DNA from: Streptomyces nodosus
Lineage (GTDB): Bacteria > Actinomycetota > Actinomycetes > Streptomycetales > Streptomycetaceae
DNA length: 64,000 nt
Direction: 5' to 3'
Assembly (NCBI RefSeq): GCF_008704995.1
Contig: NZ_CP023747.1
Span: 6,048,001 to 6,112,000 of the forward strand
Below the pieces are notes generated by a model. That model was not told where the DNA came from. It ran no database searches and was given only the letters and a program-made list of their open reading frames with translations. A program made the translations under genes and the position numbers. Below, in pieces: positions 42,032 through 49,906 of the stretch; positions within the stretch are counted from its first letter, which is position 1; the number at the start of each line of letters is the position of its first letter.

Positions 42032-42756
42032 TGAATCGGACCGCACTGGGTCTCGCCATCGGGGCGGGGTACCTGCTCGGACGCACCAGGAAGATGAAGC
42101 TCGCCTTCACCGTGGCCTCGCTCGTCGCCGGGAAGCGAAAGGATCTCAACCCGCGGGCCCTCGCCGACCGGATCAACCAGCAGTTGACGGAGAACCCGCA
42201 GCTCAAGGAGATGGGCGACCAGCTGCGCCAGGAGCTGCGGGGCGCGGGCAAGGCCGCGTCCGGCGCCCTGCTCGACCGCAGGATCGAGGGCATCGCCGAC
42301 CGGCTGCACGACCGCACCGCCCAGCTGCGGGACCAGCTCCCGGGGTCCCTGCCCGAGGGACCGGAACCGTCCGGACCGACGGACCGGGGCGAGCAGGAGC
42401 GAACCGGCGAAGAGGGTCCCGGGCGCGCAGACACGGGGGACGCCGAGGAGGACGAGGAGACGGAGGCCCCGCGTACGGAGACGGCGAAGAGGACCCCGGC
42501 CGAGGCCGGGGAGAGGCCGAGGAAATCACCGGACGAGCGGACCCCGGGCCGTCCGGAGGCGGCCGGCAGGACCGGCGCCGAGAAGGCCCCGGGCAAGGCG
42601 TCCGGCAAGAAGGCCCCGGCCGACAGGGCGCCCGGCAAGAGGGCCGCAGTGAAGAGGACCGCCCCCGCGAAGAAGTCCGCCTCCGCGAGGGCCGGAGCGC
42701 GACGCGCCGCCCGCGAAGCTCGTGGACCGAGCGGCGAAGGGAGGCGATCAGGATGA
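42028..42756 (+). CDS. gvpY: Gas vesicle cluster protein GvpY, basic-tailed
   Basis: 242 aa from ATG 42028 (ATGA overlap with gvpG). Named by position, as gvpY is known only from streptomycete-type gvp operons. Residues 5-35 are hydrophobic (ALGLAIGAGYLLG, then KLAFTVASLVAG). Residues 40-105 are predicted helix (ADRINQQLTENPQLKEMG). A Glu/Asp-rich stretch at 120-150 is followed by a Lys/Ala/Pro-rich histone-H1-like tail (185-242, for example KASGKKAPADRAPGKRAAVK). The tail mirrors the acidic tail of the next gene product. Function unknown. Confidence 0.85.
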   Translation: MMNRTALGLAIGAGYLLGRTRKMKLAFTVASLVAGKRKDLNPRALADRINQQLTENPQLKEMGDQLRQELRGAGKAASGALLDRRIEGIADRLHDRTAQLRDQLPGSLPEGPEPSGPTDRGEQERTGEEGPGRADTGDAEEDEETEAPRTETAKRTPAEAGERPRKSPDERTPGRPEAAGRTGAEKAPGKASGKKAPADRAPGKRAAVKRTAPAKKSASARAGARRAAREARGPSGEGRRSG

Positions 42757-43868
42757 CGGACACGATCGGTTCGGTGACCGGCAGGGCCACCGGCAAGGCA
42801 GGGGACCAGCTGTCGTCCTCCGCCCGGAGCGAGGCGGTCGACCGCCTCAAGACGGAAGTGCGCGGGTATCTCGCCGCCCAGGCCGAGCGGATGCTCGTCG
42901 GCGTGGGCCGCAAGCTGGGCGAGACCACCGTCAAGCTCAATGACATCGCCGAGGGCAAGAGCCCCGGACTCGCCGGGCTCGCCCTGGAGGGCGGACGGAA
43001 ACTCGCCGAGGGCAAGGGACCGCTGCGCGCCCTTCTGGAGTCCGGCGCCGGACAGGCCAAGCAGAGCCTCGGCCAGGCGTTCAAGGGCCTCATGGGCGGA
43101 AAGAAGCGCAAGGGCAGAGGGGGCGACAAGCCCACCGTCATCGTGGAGTCCGTCGATGTCGGGGTGCCGGTGCGCACCGCCTACGACCAGTGGACCCGGT
43201 ACGAGGACTTCAGCACCTTCGCCAAGGGCGTCAAGAGCGCGAGCCGCGCGGACGACACCACCTCCGACTGGCAGCTGAAGGTGCTCTGGTCCAGCCGCAG
43301 CTGGAAGGGACACACCGTCGAGCAGGTGCCCGACTACCGCATCCAGTGGAGCACCGAGGGCGCCAAGGGCACCAGCAAGGGCGTGATCTCCTTCCATGCG
43401 CTCGGTGAGAACCTCACCCGGGTGCTGCTGGTCATGGAGTACTACCCTAGCGGGTTCTTCGAGAAGACCGGCAACATCTGGCGCGCCCAGGGCCGCAGGG
43501 CCCGCCTCGACTTCAAGCACTTCGCCCGTCACATCACCCTCAAGGGAGAGGTGGAGGACGGCTGGCGCGGTGAGATCAGCGACGGCGAGGTCGTACGCAC
43601 CCACGAGGAGGCCCTGGCCGAGGAGGAGCAGCCCGAGGACGAGTACGAGGAGGAGACCGGCGAGGAGGAGCCGGAAGCCGAGCACGAGGAAGGGGAAGAG
43701 GAAGAAGAGGAGCCGGACGAGGAGTACGAGGACGAGGGCACCGGGGCAGCCGGGGAGTACGGCGAAGAGGAGGAGCCGGAGGAAGCGGAGGAGGGGGATG
43801 ACGACGAGGGCGACGCGCGCGAGGCGGACCGTGAGGCCGGACGGCCGACGGCCGGGAGCCGGCGATGA
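42753..43868 (+). CDS. gvpZ: Gas vesicle cluster protein GvpZ, SRPBCC domain plus polyacidic tail
   Basis: 371 aa, ATGA overlap with gvpY. Residues 1-115 are amphipathic helices (SSARSEAVDRLKTEVRGYL; AEGKSPGLAGLALEGGRKLA), then a KKRKGRGGDK patch. Residues ~127-275 form a SRPBCC/START-like domain (TVIVESVDVGVPVRTAYDQW ... GVISFHALGENLTRVLLVMEY). The rest, ~285-361, is almost continuous Glu/Asp. Named by position. Possible role: ligand- or membrane-binding scaffold that pairs electrostatically with GvpY; not shown. Confidence 0.85.
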   Translation: MTDTIGSVTGRATGKAGDQLSSSARSEAVDRLKTEVRGYLAAQAERMLVGVGRKLGETTVKLNDIAEGKSPGLAGLALEGGRKLAEGKGPLRALLESGAGQAKQSLGQAFKGLMGGKKRKGRGGDKPTVIVESVDVGVPVRTAYDQWTRYEDFSTFAKGVKSASRADDTTSDWQLKVLWSSRSWKGHTVEQVPDYRIQWSTEGAKGTSKGVISFHALGENLTRVLLVMEYYPSGFFEKTGNIWRAQGRRARLDFKHFARHITLKGEVEDGWRGEISDGEVVRTHEEALAEEEQPEDEYEEETGEEEPEAEHEEGEEEEEEPDEEYEDEGTGAAGEYGEEEEPEEAEEGDDDEGDAREADREAGRPTAGSRR

Positions 43869-44221
43869 CGACCCCCCGCAGGCTCCCCGACCCCTACGGC
43901 GGCCCCAGCAGCGGCGCCAGCCTCGCCGACATCCTTGAACGGGTCCTCGACAAGGGCGTGGTGATCGCCGGTGACATCCGGATCAATCTGCTCGACATCG
44001 AACTGCTCACCGTCAAACTGCGCCTGATCGTCGCCTCGGTCGACAAGGCGAAGGAGATGGGCATCGACTGGTGGGAGTCCGACCCGGCCCTCTCCTCCGG
44101 GGCCCGGCGCGACGAACTCACCCGGGAGAACGCCGAGTTGCGGGCCCGTCTGGAACGCCTCGAGGCGTCCTACGGCGAGGCGCAGATCGAGGGCGCCCAC
44201 GGCAGGAGGGAGTCACCGTGA
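43865..44221 (+). CDS. gvpJ: Gas vesicle protein GvpJ (GvpA family)
   Basis: 118 aa, ATGA overlap with gvpZ. GvpA-family core SLADILERVLDKGVVIAGDIRINLLDIELLTVKLRLIVASVDKAKEMGIDWW at ~residues 18-72, with the W-x-x-x-x-W end typical of GvpJ/GvpM minor shell proteins. A C-terminal coiled-coil follows (RENAELRARLERLEASYGEA). Minor GvpA-like proteins are thought to form seeds or caps. Confidence 0.92.
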   Translation: MTTPRRLPDPYGGPSSGASLADILERVLDKGVVIAGDIRINLLDIELLTVKLRLIVASVDKAKEMGIDWWESDPALSSGARRDELTRENAELRARLERLEASYGEAQIEGAHGRRESP

Positions 44222-45027
44222 CCGCGCTCCGCTATGTCTACGCGGTGTGCCGCCCCCTCGGTGCCCCGCTCCAGGCCCAGTTGACCGGGGTGGCGGGCGC
44301 CCCCGCCCGGCAGTTGGAGCACCACGGCCTCATCGCCGTACTCAGTCTGGTCCCGGAGGAGGACTTCGCGGAGGCGCCCCTCAAGGCGCATCTGGAGGAC
44401 CTGGACTGGCTCACCGACACCGCCCGCGCCCATCAGAACGTCATCGACGCGCTCACCGGTCTCACCACCCCGCTGCCGCTGCGGCTCGGCACCGTGTTCC
44501 GGGACGACAGCGGTGTCCGGGTGATGCTCGAAGCGCGCGAGAAGGAATTCCGGCACGCCATGGAGCGGCTCGAGGGCCGGGTCGAATGGGGCGTCAAGGT
44601 CTATGTCGAGGAGAGCGAGGCCGACGAGGACGAGAAGGGCCGGGAGCACGGGGAGAAGGCCGGTCCGGCCGCCCCCGCCGGGGCCGTCTCCGGCCGGGAC
44701 TACCTCCGGCAGCGGCGTTCGCGCACCAGGGCGCACGAGGAGACCTGGCAGAGGGCCGAGGGGTTCGCGCGCCGGCTGCACGACATGCTCTCGGCGCAGG
44801 CCGAGGACTCCCGGCTGCACGCGCCCCAGAGCGCGACACTGTCGGGGGCCTCGGGACGCAATGTGCTGAACGCCGCCTATCTGGTGCCGCGGTCCCGTTC
44901 CGAGGAGTTCGTGGAACTGGTGGACCGCGTGGAGGACGACTCCCCGGGAGTCCGGGTGGAACTCACCGGCCCCTGGGCGGCCTACTCCTTCACCGGACTG
45001 ACGGAAGGAACGGAAGGAGCGGCGTGA
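44218..45027 (+). CDS. gvpL: Gas vesicle protein GvpL (GvpF/L family)
   Basis: 269 aa from GTG 44218 (GTGA overlap). GvpF/L pattern: LRYVYAVCRPLGAPL, HHGLIAVLSLVPEEDF, LDWLTDTARAHQNVIDAL, LPLRLGTVFRDDSGVRVML, VEWGVKVYVEE, a C-terminal LNAAYLVPRSRSEEFVELVDRVEDDSPGVRVELTGPWAAYSF. A charged insertion at ~140-170 (EADEDEKGREHGEKAG) distinguishes it from gvpF. Confidence 0.93.
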   Translation: MTALRYVYAVCRPLGAPLQAQLTGVAGAPARQLEHHGLIAVLSLVPEEDFAEAPLKAHLEDLDWLTDTARAHQNVIDALTGLTTPLPLRLGTVFRDDSGVRVMLEAREKEFRHAMERLEGRVEWGVKVYVEESEADEDEKGREHGEKAGPAAPAGAVSGRDYLRQRRSRTRAHEETWQRAEGFARRLHDMLSAQAEDSRLHAPQSATLSGASGRNVLNAAYLVPRSRSEEFVELVDRVEDDSPGVRVELTGPWAAYSFTGLTEGTEGAA

Positions 45028-45218
45028 CCGTCGTCGAACACCGGGAGATCGCCCTGGTCGACCTGCTGGACCGGCTGCTCGCGGGCGGTGTCGTCATCGC
45101 CGGTGACATCACGCTGCGCATCGCGGACGTGGACCTCGTCCGCATCGACCTCAACGCCCTGATCAGCTCGGTCGACGCCCGCGTTCCCTCGCCCTGGCCG
45201 GAGGCACAGGCACCATGA
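45024..45218 (+). CDS. gvpS: Gas vesicle protein GvpS (GvpA family, minimal)
   Basis: 64 aa from GTG 45024 (GTGA overlap). Almost the whole protein is a GvpA-family domain: EIALVDLLDRLLAGGVVIAGDITLRIADVDLVRIDLNALISSVDAR. It is the third GvpA-like protein of the operon and shares the VVIAGDI segment with GvpJ. Confidence 0.9.
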   Translation: MTVVEHREIALVDLLDRLLAGGVVIAGDITLRIADVDLVRIDLNALISSVDARVPSPWPEAQAP

Positions 45219-45514
45219 CCGACCGGACACCCCGCAAGCCCCGCAACCGGCTGGACCTGGAGCCCGACACCGTCGAACGCGACCTGGTCAAGCTGGTGCT
45301 GACGGTCGTCGAACTGCTCCGCCAGCTCATGGAGCGCCAGGCGGTGCGCCGCTTCGACACCGGAGAGCTGACCGAGGCGCAGGAGGAACGGATGGGGCGG
45401 ACGCTGATGCTCCTTGAGGACCGCATGGCCGAACTGCGGGACCATTACGGACTGCGGCCCGAGGACCTGAACCTGGACCTCGGGCCCCTGGGACCGCTCC
45501 TGCCGCGGGAGTGA
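45215..45514 (+). CDS. gvpK: Gas vesicle protein GvpK
   Basis: 99 aa, ATGA overlap with gvpS. Conserved GvpK block RNRLDLEPDTVERDLVKLVLTVVELLRQLMERQAVRRFDTGELTEAQEERMGRTLMLLEDRMAEL. Last gene of the operon; only 9 nt separate its stop from the convergent methyltransferase gene, and no terminator is visible between them. Confidence 0.94.
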   Translation: MTDRTPRKPRNRLDLEPDTVERDLVKLVLTVVELLRQLMERQAVRRFDTGELTEAQEERMGRTLMLLEDRMAELRDHYGLRPEDLNLDLGPLGPLLPRE

Positions 45515-45523
45515 CCCCGGCGC

Positions 45524-46348
45524 TCAGGTGTCCTTGCCGTCCTTGCGGCAGAGGATCTCCCCGTGCAGAACCGCGAACCAGCCGTTCTGCCGCTCTCCCC
45601 ACTCCCGCCAGGCCCGCGAGACTGCCCGCAACCCCTCGGACGTCGTATGTCCCCCTTCGACCGCGCGGTCCGCGTACGCCGAGGCGAGGGTGCGGTCCGC
45701 CCACAGCCCGCTCCACCAGGCCCGCTCCTCGGCCGTGGCGAAGGTCCAGGTGCTCGAGCCGGCGGTGACCTCCCGGATGCCCGCGTCCAGCGCCCAGGAC
45801 AGGAGGCGCCGTCCGGCGTCCGGCTCACCGCCGTTGGCCCTGGCCACCCGCTCGTACAGGTCCAGCCAGTCCTCGAGGCCCTCGGACGCCGGGTACCAGG
45901 TCATCGCCGCGTAGTCCGCGTCACGGGCGGCGATGAGACCGCCGGGCCTGGTGACCCGGTGCATCTCGCGCAGCGCCTGCACCGGATCGCCCACGTGCTG
46001 GAGCACCTGATGGGCGTGGACCACACAGAACGTGTCGTCCGGGTAGTCCAGGGCGTGCACGTCCGCGACCGCGAACTCCACGTTGGTCAGACCGCGCGCG
46101 CCGGCCGTGGCCCGGGCCTGCTCCAGGATCCCGGGCGCGTGGTCGACGCCGGTGACCCGGCCGTCGGGGACCAGCTCCGCCAGATCCGCGGTGATGGTGC
46201 CCGGGCCGCATCCGATGTCCAGGATCCGCATGTGCGGCTGGATCGAGTCGAGGAGGTACGCCGCGGAGTTGGCGGCGGTCCGCCAGGTGTGCGAGCGCAG
46301 CACGGACTCATGGTGGCCATGGGTGTAGACCGCCGTCTCCTTCGGCAT
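45524..46348 (-). CDS. Class I SAM-dependent methyltransferase
   Basis: 274 aa from ATG 46348 with GAAGAGGCAGG upstream. SAM motif I is ILDIGCGPGTITADLAELV, followed by GVDHAPGILEQA (acidic ribose ligand region), VHALDYPDDTFCVVHAHQVLQH and the MHRVTRPGGLIAARDADY post-motif. This is the UbiE/MenG-like small-molecule methyltransferase pattern; substrate unknown. Convergent with gvpK and divergent from the ABC-F gene. Confidence 0.9.
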   Translation of the reverse strand: MPKETAVYTHGHHESVLRSHTWRTAANSAAYLLDSIQPHMRILDIGCGPGTITADLAELVPDGRVTGVDHAPGILEQARATAGARGLTNVEFAVADVHALDYPDDTFCVVHAHQVLQHVGDPVQALREMHRVTRPGGLIAARDADYAAMTWYPASEGLEDWLDLYERVARANGGEPDAGRRLLSWALDAGIREVTAGSSTWTFATAEERAWWSGLWADRTLASAYADRAVEGGHTTSEGLRAVSRAWREWGERQNGWFAVLHGEILCRKDGKDT

Positions 46349-46487
46349 GACCTGCCTCTTCCCGTCGTACGGTCCCCGCGGCCGGAGCGCGGGGCGATAC
46401 GCATCACCGTAGACGCTCATGCCGGATGGTGAGACTCCCGTCTTGTCATGTGAAACAGTCGCGGGGTGGGGCGGGGATGACCGATCG

Positions 46488-46520
46488 GCTGGGCGGGGAT
46501 ATCCGATTGCCCCGCCCAGC
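46488..46520 (+). promoter_or_regulatory. Perfect 11-bp hairpin in the leader of the ABC-F gene
   Basis: GCTGGGCGGGG (46488-46498) and CCCCGCCCAGC (46510-46520) with an 11-nt loop, ending 22 nt before the ATG at 46543. No U-tract. ABC-F resistance genes are often controlled by leader hairpins, but a promoter-region palindrome is equally possible. Confidence 0.5.
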
Positions 46521-46542
46521 GGCGTCCGCCCACAATGCGGCC

Positions 46543-48162
46543 ATGGGACACCTGGAAGCCGCGCACCTTCAGTACGACCTTCCCGACGGGAGGGCCTTGC
46601 TCGGCGATGTGTCCTTCCGGGTCGGTGACGGCGCGGTCGTCGCCCTCGTCGGGCCCAACGGCGCCGGGAAGACCACCCTGCTGCGCCTGCTCTCCGGCGA
46701 GCTCCAGCCGCACGGCGGGAGCGTCACCGTGAGCGGCGGGCTCGGTGTGATGCGACAGTTCGTGGGGTCCGTCCGGGACGCGACGACGGTACGGGACCTC
46801 CTGGTCTCGGTCGCTCCGCCCCGCATCCGCGAGGCCGCCCGCACCGTCGACGACGCCGAGCACGCCCTGATGACCGTCGACGACGAGGCCGCCCAGCTCG
46901 GCTATGCGCAGGCCCTCTCCGACTGGGCCGAGGTCCGCGGCTACGAGGCCGAGACGCTGTGGGACATGTGCACCACGGCGGCGCTGGGCGTCCCGTACGA
47001 GAAGGCGCAGTGGCGCGAGGTGCGCACGCTCTCCGGCGGCGAGCAGAAGCGGCTCGTCCTGGAGGCGCTGCTGCGCGGCACCGACGAGGTCCTGCTGCTC
47101 GACGAGCCCGACAACTACCTCGATGTGCCCGGGAAACGCTGGCTGGAGGAGCGCCTTACGGAGACCCGCAAGACCGTGCTGCTGGTCTCCCACGACCGGG
47201 AGCTGCTGGCCCGCGCCGCGCAGCGGATCGTGTCCCTCGAACCGAGCCCCGCCGGAGCCGACGCCTGGGTGCACGGCGGCGGCTTCGCCACCTACGACCA
47301 GGCCCGCCGGGAACGCTTCGCCCGCTTCGAAGAGTTGCGCAGACGCTGGGACGAGAAGCACGCACAGCTGAAGAAACTGGTGCTGAACCTCCGTCAGGCC
47401 GCCACCGTCAGCCATGAGCTGGCCTCCCGTTACCAGGCCGCCCAGACCCGGTTGAGGAAGTTCGAGGAGGCCGGGCCGCCTCCCGAGCCGCCGCGCGAGC
47501 AGGACATCAGGATGCGGCTCAAGGGCGGTCGTACCGGCGTCCGGGCCGTCACCTGCGAACAGCTCGAGCTCACCGGGCTGATGAAACCCTTCGACCTGGA
47601 GGTCTTCTACGGCGAGCGGGTCGCCGTCCTCGGCTCCAACGGTTCCGGCAAGTCGCACTTCCTGCGGCTGCTCGCGGGCGGCGAGGTGGCCCACAGCGGC
47701 CGGTGGCGGCTCGGGGCACGGGTGGTGCCCGGGCACTTCGCCCAGACCCACGCCCACCCCGAACTCCAGGGCCGGGCGCTGCTCGACATCCTGTGGCAGG
47801 AGCACTCCCAGGACCGGGGCGCGGCCATGTCCCGGCTGCGCCGCTATGAGCTGACCGCGCAGTGCGAGCAGCCCTTCGACCGGCTCTCGGGCGGGCAGCA
47901 GGCCCGCTTCCAGATTCTGCTGCTCGAACTGCAGGGCGTCACGGCCCTGTTGCTCGACGAGCCGACCGACAACCTGGACCTGGAGTCCGCCGAGGCGCTC
48001 CAGAAGGGCCTGGAGGCGTTCGAGGGCACGGTTCTCGCGGTGACCCACGACCGCTGGTTCGCCCGCTCCTTCGACCGCTATCTGGTCTTCGGCAGCGACG
48101 GCCGGCTCCGCGAGACACCGGAACCGGTGTGGGACGAACGGAGGGTGGAAAGGGCGCGTTAG
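46543..48162 (+). CDS. ABC-F family ATP-binding protein (ribosome-associated type)
   Basis: 539 aa from ATG 46543, where homology starts (MGHLEAAHLQYDLPDGRALL). An in-frame ATG at 46477 has a G-rich site but encodes unrelated residues. Two nucleotide-binding domains and no membrane helices. Domain 1: GPNGAGKTT, LSGGEQKRL, LLLDEPDNYLD. A charged linker follows (FARFEELRRRWDEKHAQLKK). Domain 2: GSNGSGKS, LSGGQQARF, LLLDEPTDNLDLES. This is the ABC-F plan of translation factors and antibiotic ribosome-protection proteins. Which type is not decidable here. Confidence 0.9.
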   Translation: MGHLEAAHLQYDLPDGRALLGDVSFRVGDGAVVALVGPNGAGKTTLLRLLSGELQPHGGSVTVSGGLGVMRQFVGSVRDATTVRDLLVSVAPPRIREAARTVDDAEHALMTVDDEAAQLGYAQALSDWAEVRGYEAETLWDMCTTAALGVPYEKAQWREVRTLSGGEQKRLVLEALLRGTDEVLLLDEPDNYLDVPGKRWLEERLTETRKTVLLVSHDRELLARAAQRIVSLEPSPAGADAWVHGGGFATYDQARRERFARFEELRRRWDEKHAQLKKLVLNLRQAATVSHELASRYQAAQTRLRKFEEAGPPPEPPREQDIRMRLKGGRTGVRAVTCEQLELTGLMKPFDLEVFYGERVAVLGSNGSGKSHFLRLLAGGEVAHSGRWRLGARVVPGHFAQTHAHPELQGRALLDILWQEHSQDRGAAMSRLRRYELTAQCEQPFDRLSGGQQARFQILLLELQGVTALLLDEPTDNLDLESAEALQKGLEAFEGTVLAVTHDRWFARSFDRYLVFGSDGRLRETPEPVWDERRVERAR

Positions 48163-48245
48163 CGACCCCGATCCGCGAGGGACCTGCGAGCACCCGGCCG
48201 CGCGCCGCGACCGGGTCGGGGCACGCCCCGGTACCAGGGTGTGGA

Positions 48246-49331
48246 TCAGTCCCCGCGGAGCAGCGCCCCCACCCCGCCCGCCGGTGCCTCGCCCCCCGCC
48301 GTGGACGGCACCGAGACGGCCGGGGCGCCCGTCTCCACCGCGGCGCGCAGCAGGGCGTCGTCCGCCCGGGCCCGCCAGGGGTGCTGTTCGCCCGGTGAGC
48401 CGAGGTCGTCGGGGCGCACCGCGACCCGGTCCGGGTCCTCGCCGATCCACACCTCACGACGGGTGTCCGGACCGCCCGGCCGGATCAGCAGTTCGTCGAT
48501 ACGGTGGTCGCGTGCCGCCTCGGCGACCGCGGACACGCCCTCCACCGCCCGGGTACGCCCGTTCTCGTCCGGTGTCCGGGCGGCCAGGAAGCGTTCCAGT
48601 TCCGCGGCGGCCCGGTCACGCAGATGGGCCTCCCTGATCCGTTCCACGTCCTCGTCCAGCAGCCGGCCGCCCGGCCCCGGCGACGCCTCGGCCACCCGGT
48701 CCCGCAGCCGGTGCGGCAGCCGCTCGCGCACCGAGCGCCGCGCGCGCCGCTCACCGACGAGCACCACCAGACCGGCGCCCGTCTCCTCCTGGCAGACGGC
48801 GAGCGCGTCGGCGATCTCGGCCGCGTTGTGGTCCCAGGCGTTCTCCACCCGCAGCCGGAAGTGGCGCACCGGCCGGTCCGGGTCCGCCGTGCCCCGCGGC
48901 GGCCCGGCCTCCCGGCTGCCCACCGCCCCACGCAGCTCGAACTCGGCGCCCGCGCGGTCGATGTACGCCACCGCGCACACCGGGTCCTCGGTGGCCAGGT
49001 CCAGCAGGGGCGCGGTGTGCGGCAGCGCCGCCCAGCGGGCCGAGGAACCGCCCGGGGCCGCGGCCAGCGGCGGATCCAGGACCACCTCGCCCGCCCGTGC
49101 GAACAGGGCCCTCCCGAGCGGCTCGGGGGACAGGGCCAGCTCCTCCACCGCCGCGCGCACCGCATGGCACGTCGCCCGGTCCGCTCCCTGTTCCCGCAGG
49201 TCACGGGCCAGCTCCCGGGCGGTCGAGGCACGGTCCTGGTGCGTGGACCCGCTGTGCCGGGAGGTGTCGACGTATACGGAGGCCCAGGGACCGGGATGTT
49301 CGTACAGTGGATGGAGAAAGGCGAGATCCAT
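48246..49331 (-). CDS. Vms1/Ankzf1-type (baeRF) release-factor-like protein
   Basis: 361 aa from ATG 49331. Features of bacterial eRF1-like (baeRF) proteins: N-terminal LAFLHPLYEHPGPWASVYVDTSR, AAVEELALSPEPLGRALFARAGEVV, the central RVENAWDHNAAEIADALAVCQEETGAGLVVLVGERRARRSV, and the C-terminal domain VSAVAEAARDHRIDELLIRPGG with SVPSTAGGEAPAGGVGALLR. Eukaryotic Vms1 releases stalled peptides from tRNA; activity of bacterial relatives is largely untested. Convergent with the ABC-F gene and divergent from the small gene at 49418. Confidence 0.82.
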   Translation of the reverse strand: MDLAFLHPLYEHPGPWASVYVDTSRHSGSTHQDRASTARELARDLREQGADRATCHAVRAAVEELALSPEPLGRALFARAGEVVLDPPLAAAPGGSSARWAALPHTAPLLDLATEDPVCAVAYIDRAGAEFELRGAVGSREAGPPRGTADPDRPVRHFRLRVENAWDHNAAEIADALAVCQEETGAGLVVLVGERRARRSVRERLPHRLRDRVAEASPGPGGRLLDEDVERIREAHLRDRAAAELERFLAARTPDENGRTRAVEGVSAVAEAARDHRIDELLIRPGGPDTRREVWIGEDPDRVAVRPDDLGSPGEQHPWRARADDALLRAAVETGAPAVSVPSTAGGEAPAGGVGALLRGD

Positions 49332-49417
49332 GGCCACCTCCGGATGCCGCTCGGGGTACCGCCTGCCCCGGCGGGTACCCGGACCGCACCGAGGGAACAC
49401 GACGAGCGGGGACCACC

Positions 49418-49699
49418 ATGACCGGAGTCGACCCGGGCCGGCTGACCGACCAGCAGCTCATGAAGGAGCTGGAGACGATCCACCGCACCCGCCATGACGC
49501 GCTGCTCTACGGCTCCAACGACGCGCTGCGCGCCCACAACGACCGCATGGCGCGCCTCGAGGGCGAGTATCTGCGCCGCCATCCACGCCGTGTGGTGGCG
49601 ACGAGCCGCACCCGGGACGGGGCCCGGGAGCGGGAAAGACCGAACGCCCTGACGGGACTGGGCGGCGGTGAACCCCAGGGGGCGGAACCGGCACGCTGA
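49418..49699 (+). CDS. Small conserved actinobacterial protein (DUF6158-like)
   Basis: 93 aa. A helical core (PGRLTDQQLMKELETIHRTRHDALLYGSNDALRAHNDRMARLEGEYLRRHP) is followed by a disordered Arg/Gly tail. The pattern is common in streptomycetes and carries a DUF name; function unknown. It shares an 86-nt divergent promoter region with the baeRF gene. Confidence 0.8.
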   Translation: MTGVDPGRLTDQQLMKELETIHRTRHDALLYGSNDALRAHNDRMARLEGEYLRRHPRRVVATSRTRDGARERERPNALTGLGGGEPQGAEPAR

Positions 49700-49750
49700 G
49701 CCGTGCGGCGCCTGGGAGAAGCGAGCGGGCGGGGCCGAGCAAGCCGGTCG

Positions 49751-49897
49751 GGTGCGGGTGTGTCGGGGCTGAGCGCGCAGTTCCCCGCGCCCCTGACGGG
49801 GCGCGACGCGCTCGGCGGCGACGGAGCCGGCTGGTTGGTTGGTGCGGGTGCGTCGGGGCTGAGTGCGCAGTTCCTCGCGCCCCTGACGGGGCGCGAG
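49751..49897. repeat. Two 57-bp copies of a Streptomyces-type palindromic intergenic repeat
   Basis: Copies at 49751-49807 and 49841-49897 (90-nt period) differ at about four positions. Each runs GGTGCGGGTG..., GCGCAGTTCC, then a GCGCCCC-TGAC-GGGGCGC hairpin. The core resembles REP-like hairpins common between streptomycete genes. It fills the space between two convergent genes and could act as a terminator for both. Confidence 0.75.
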
Positions 49898-49906
49898 GCA
49901 GGTCGT

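Noticed and set aside
46477..46542. Alternative upstream start of the ABC-F protein at ATG 46477
   Set aside because: It has a G-rich site, but the 22 added residues lie across the hairpin and do not resemble ABC-F N-termini; kept only as a minor alternative.
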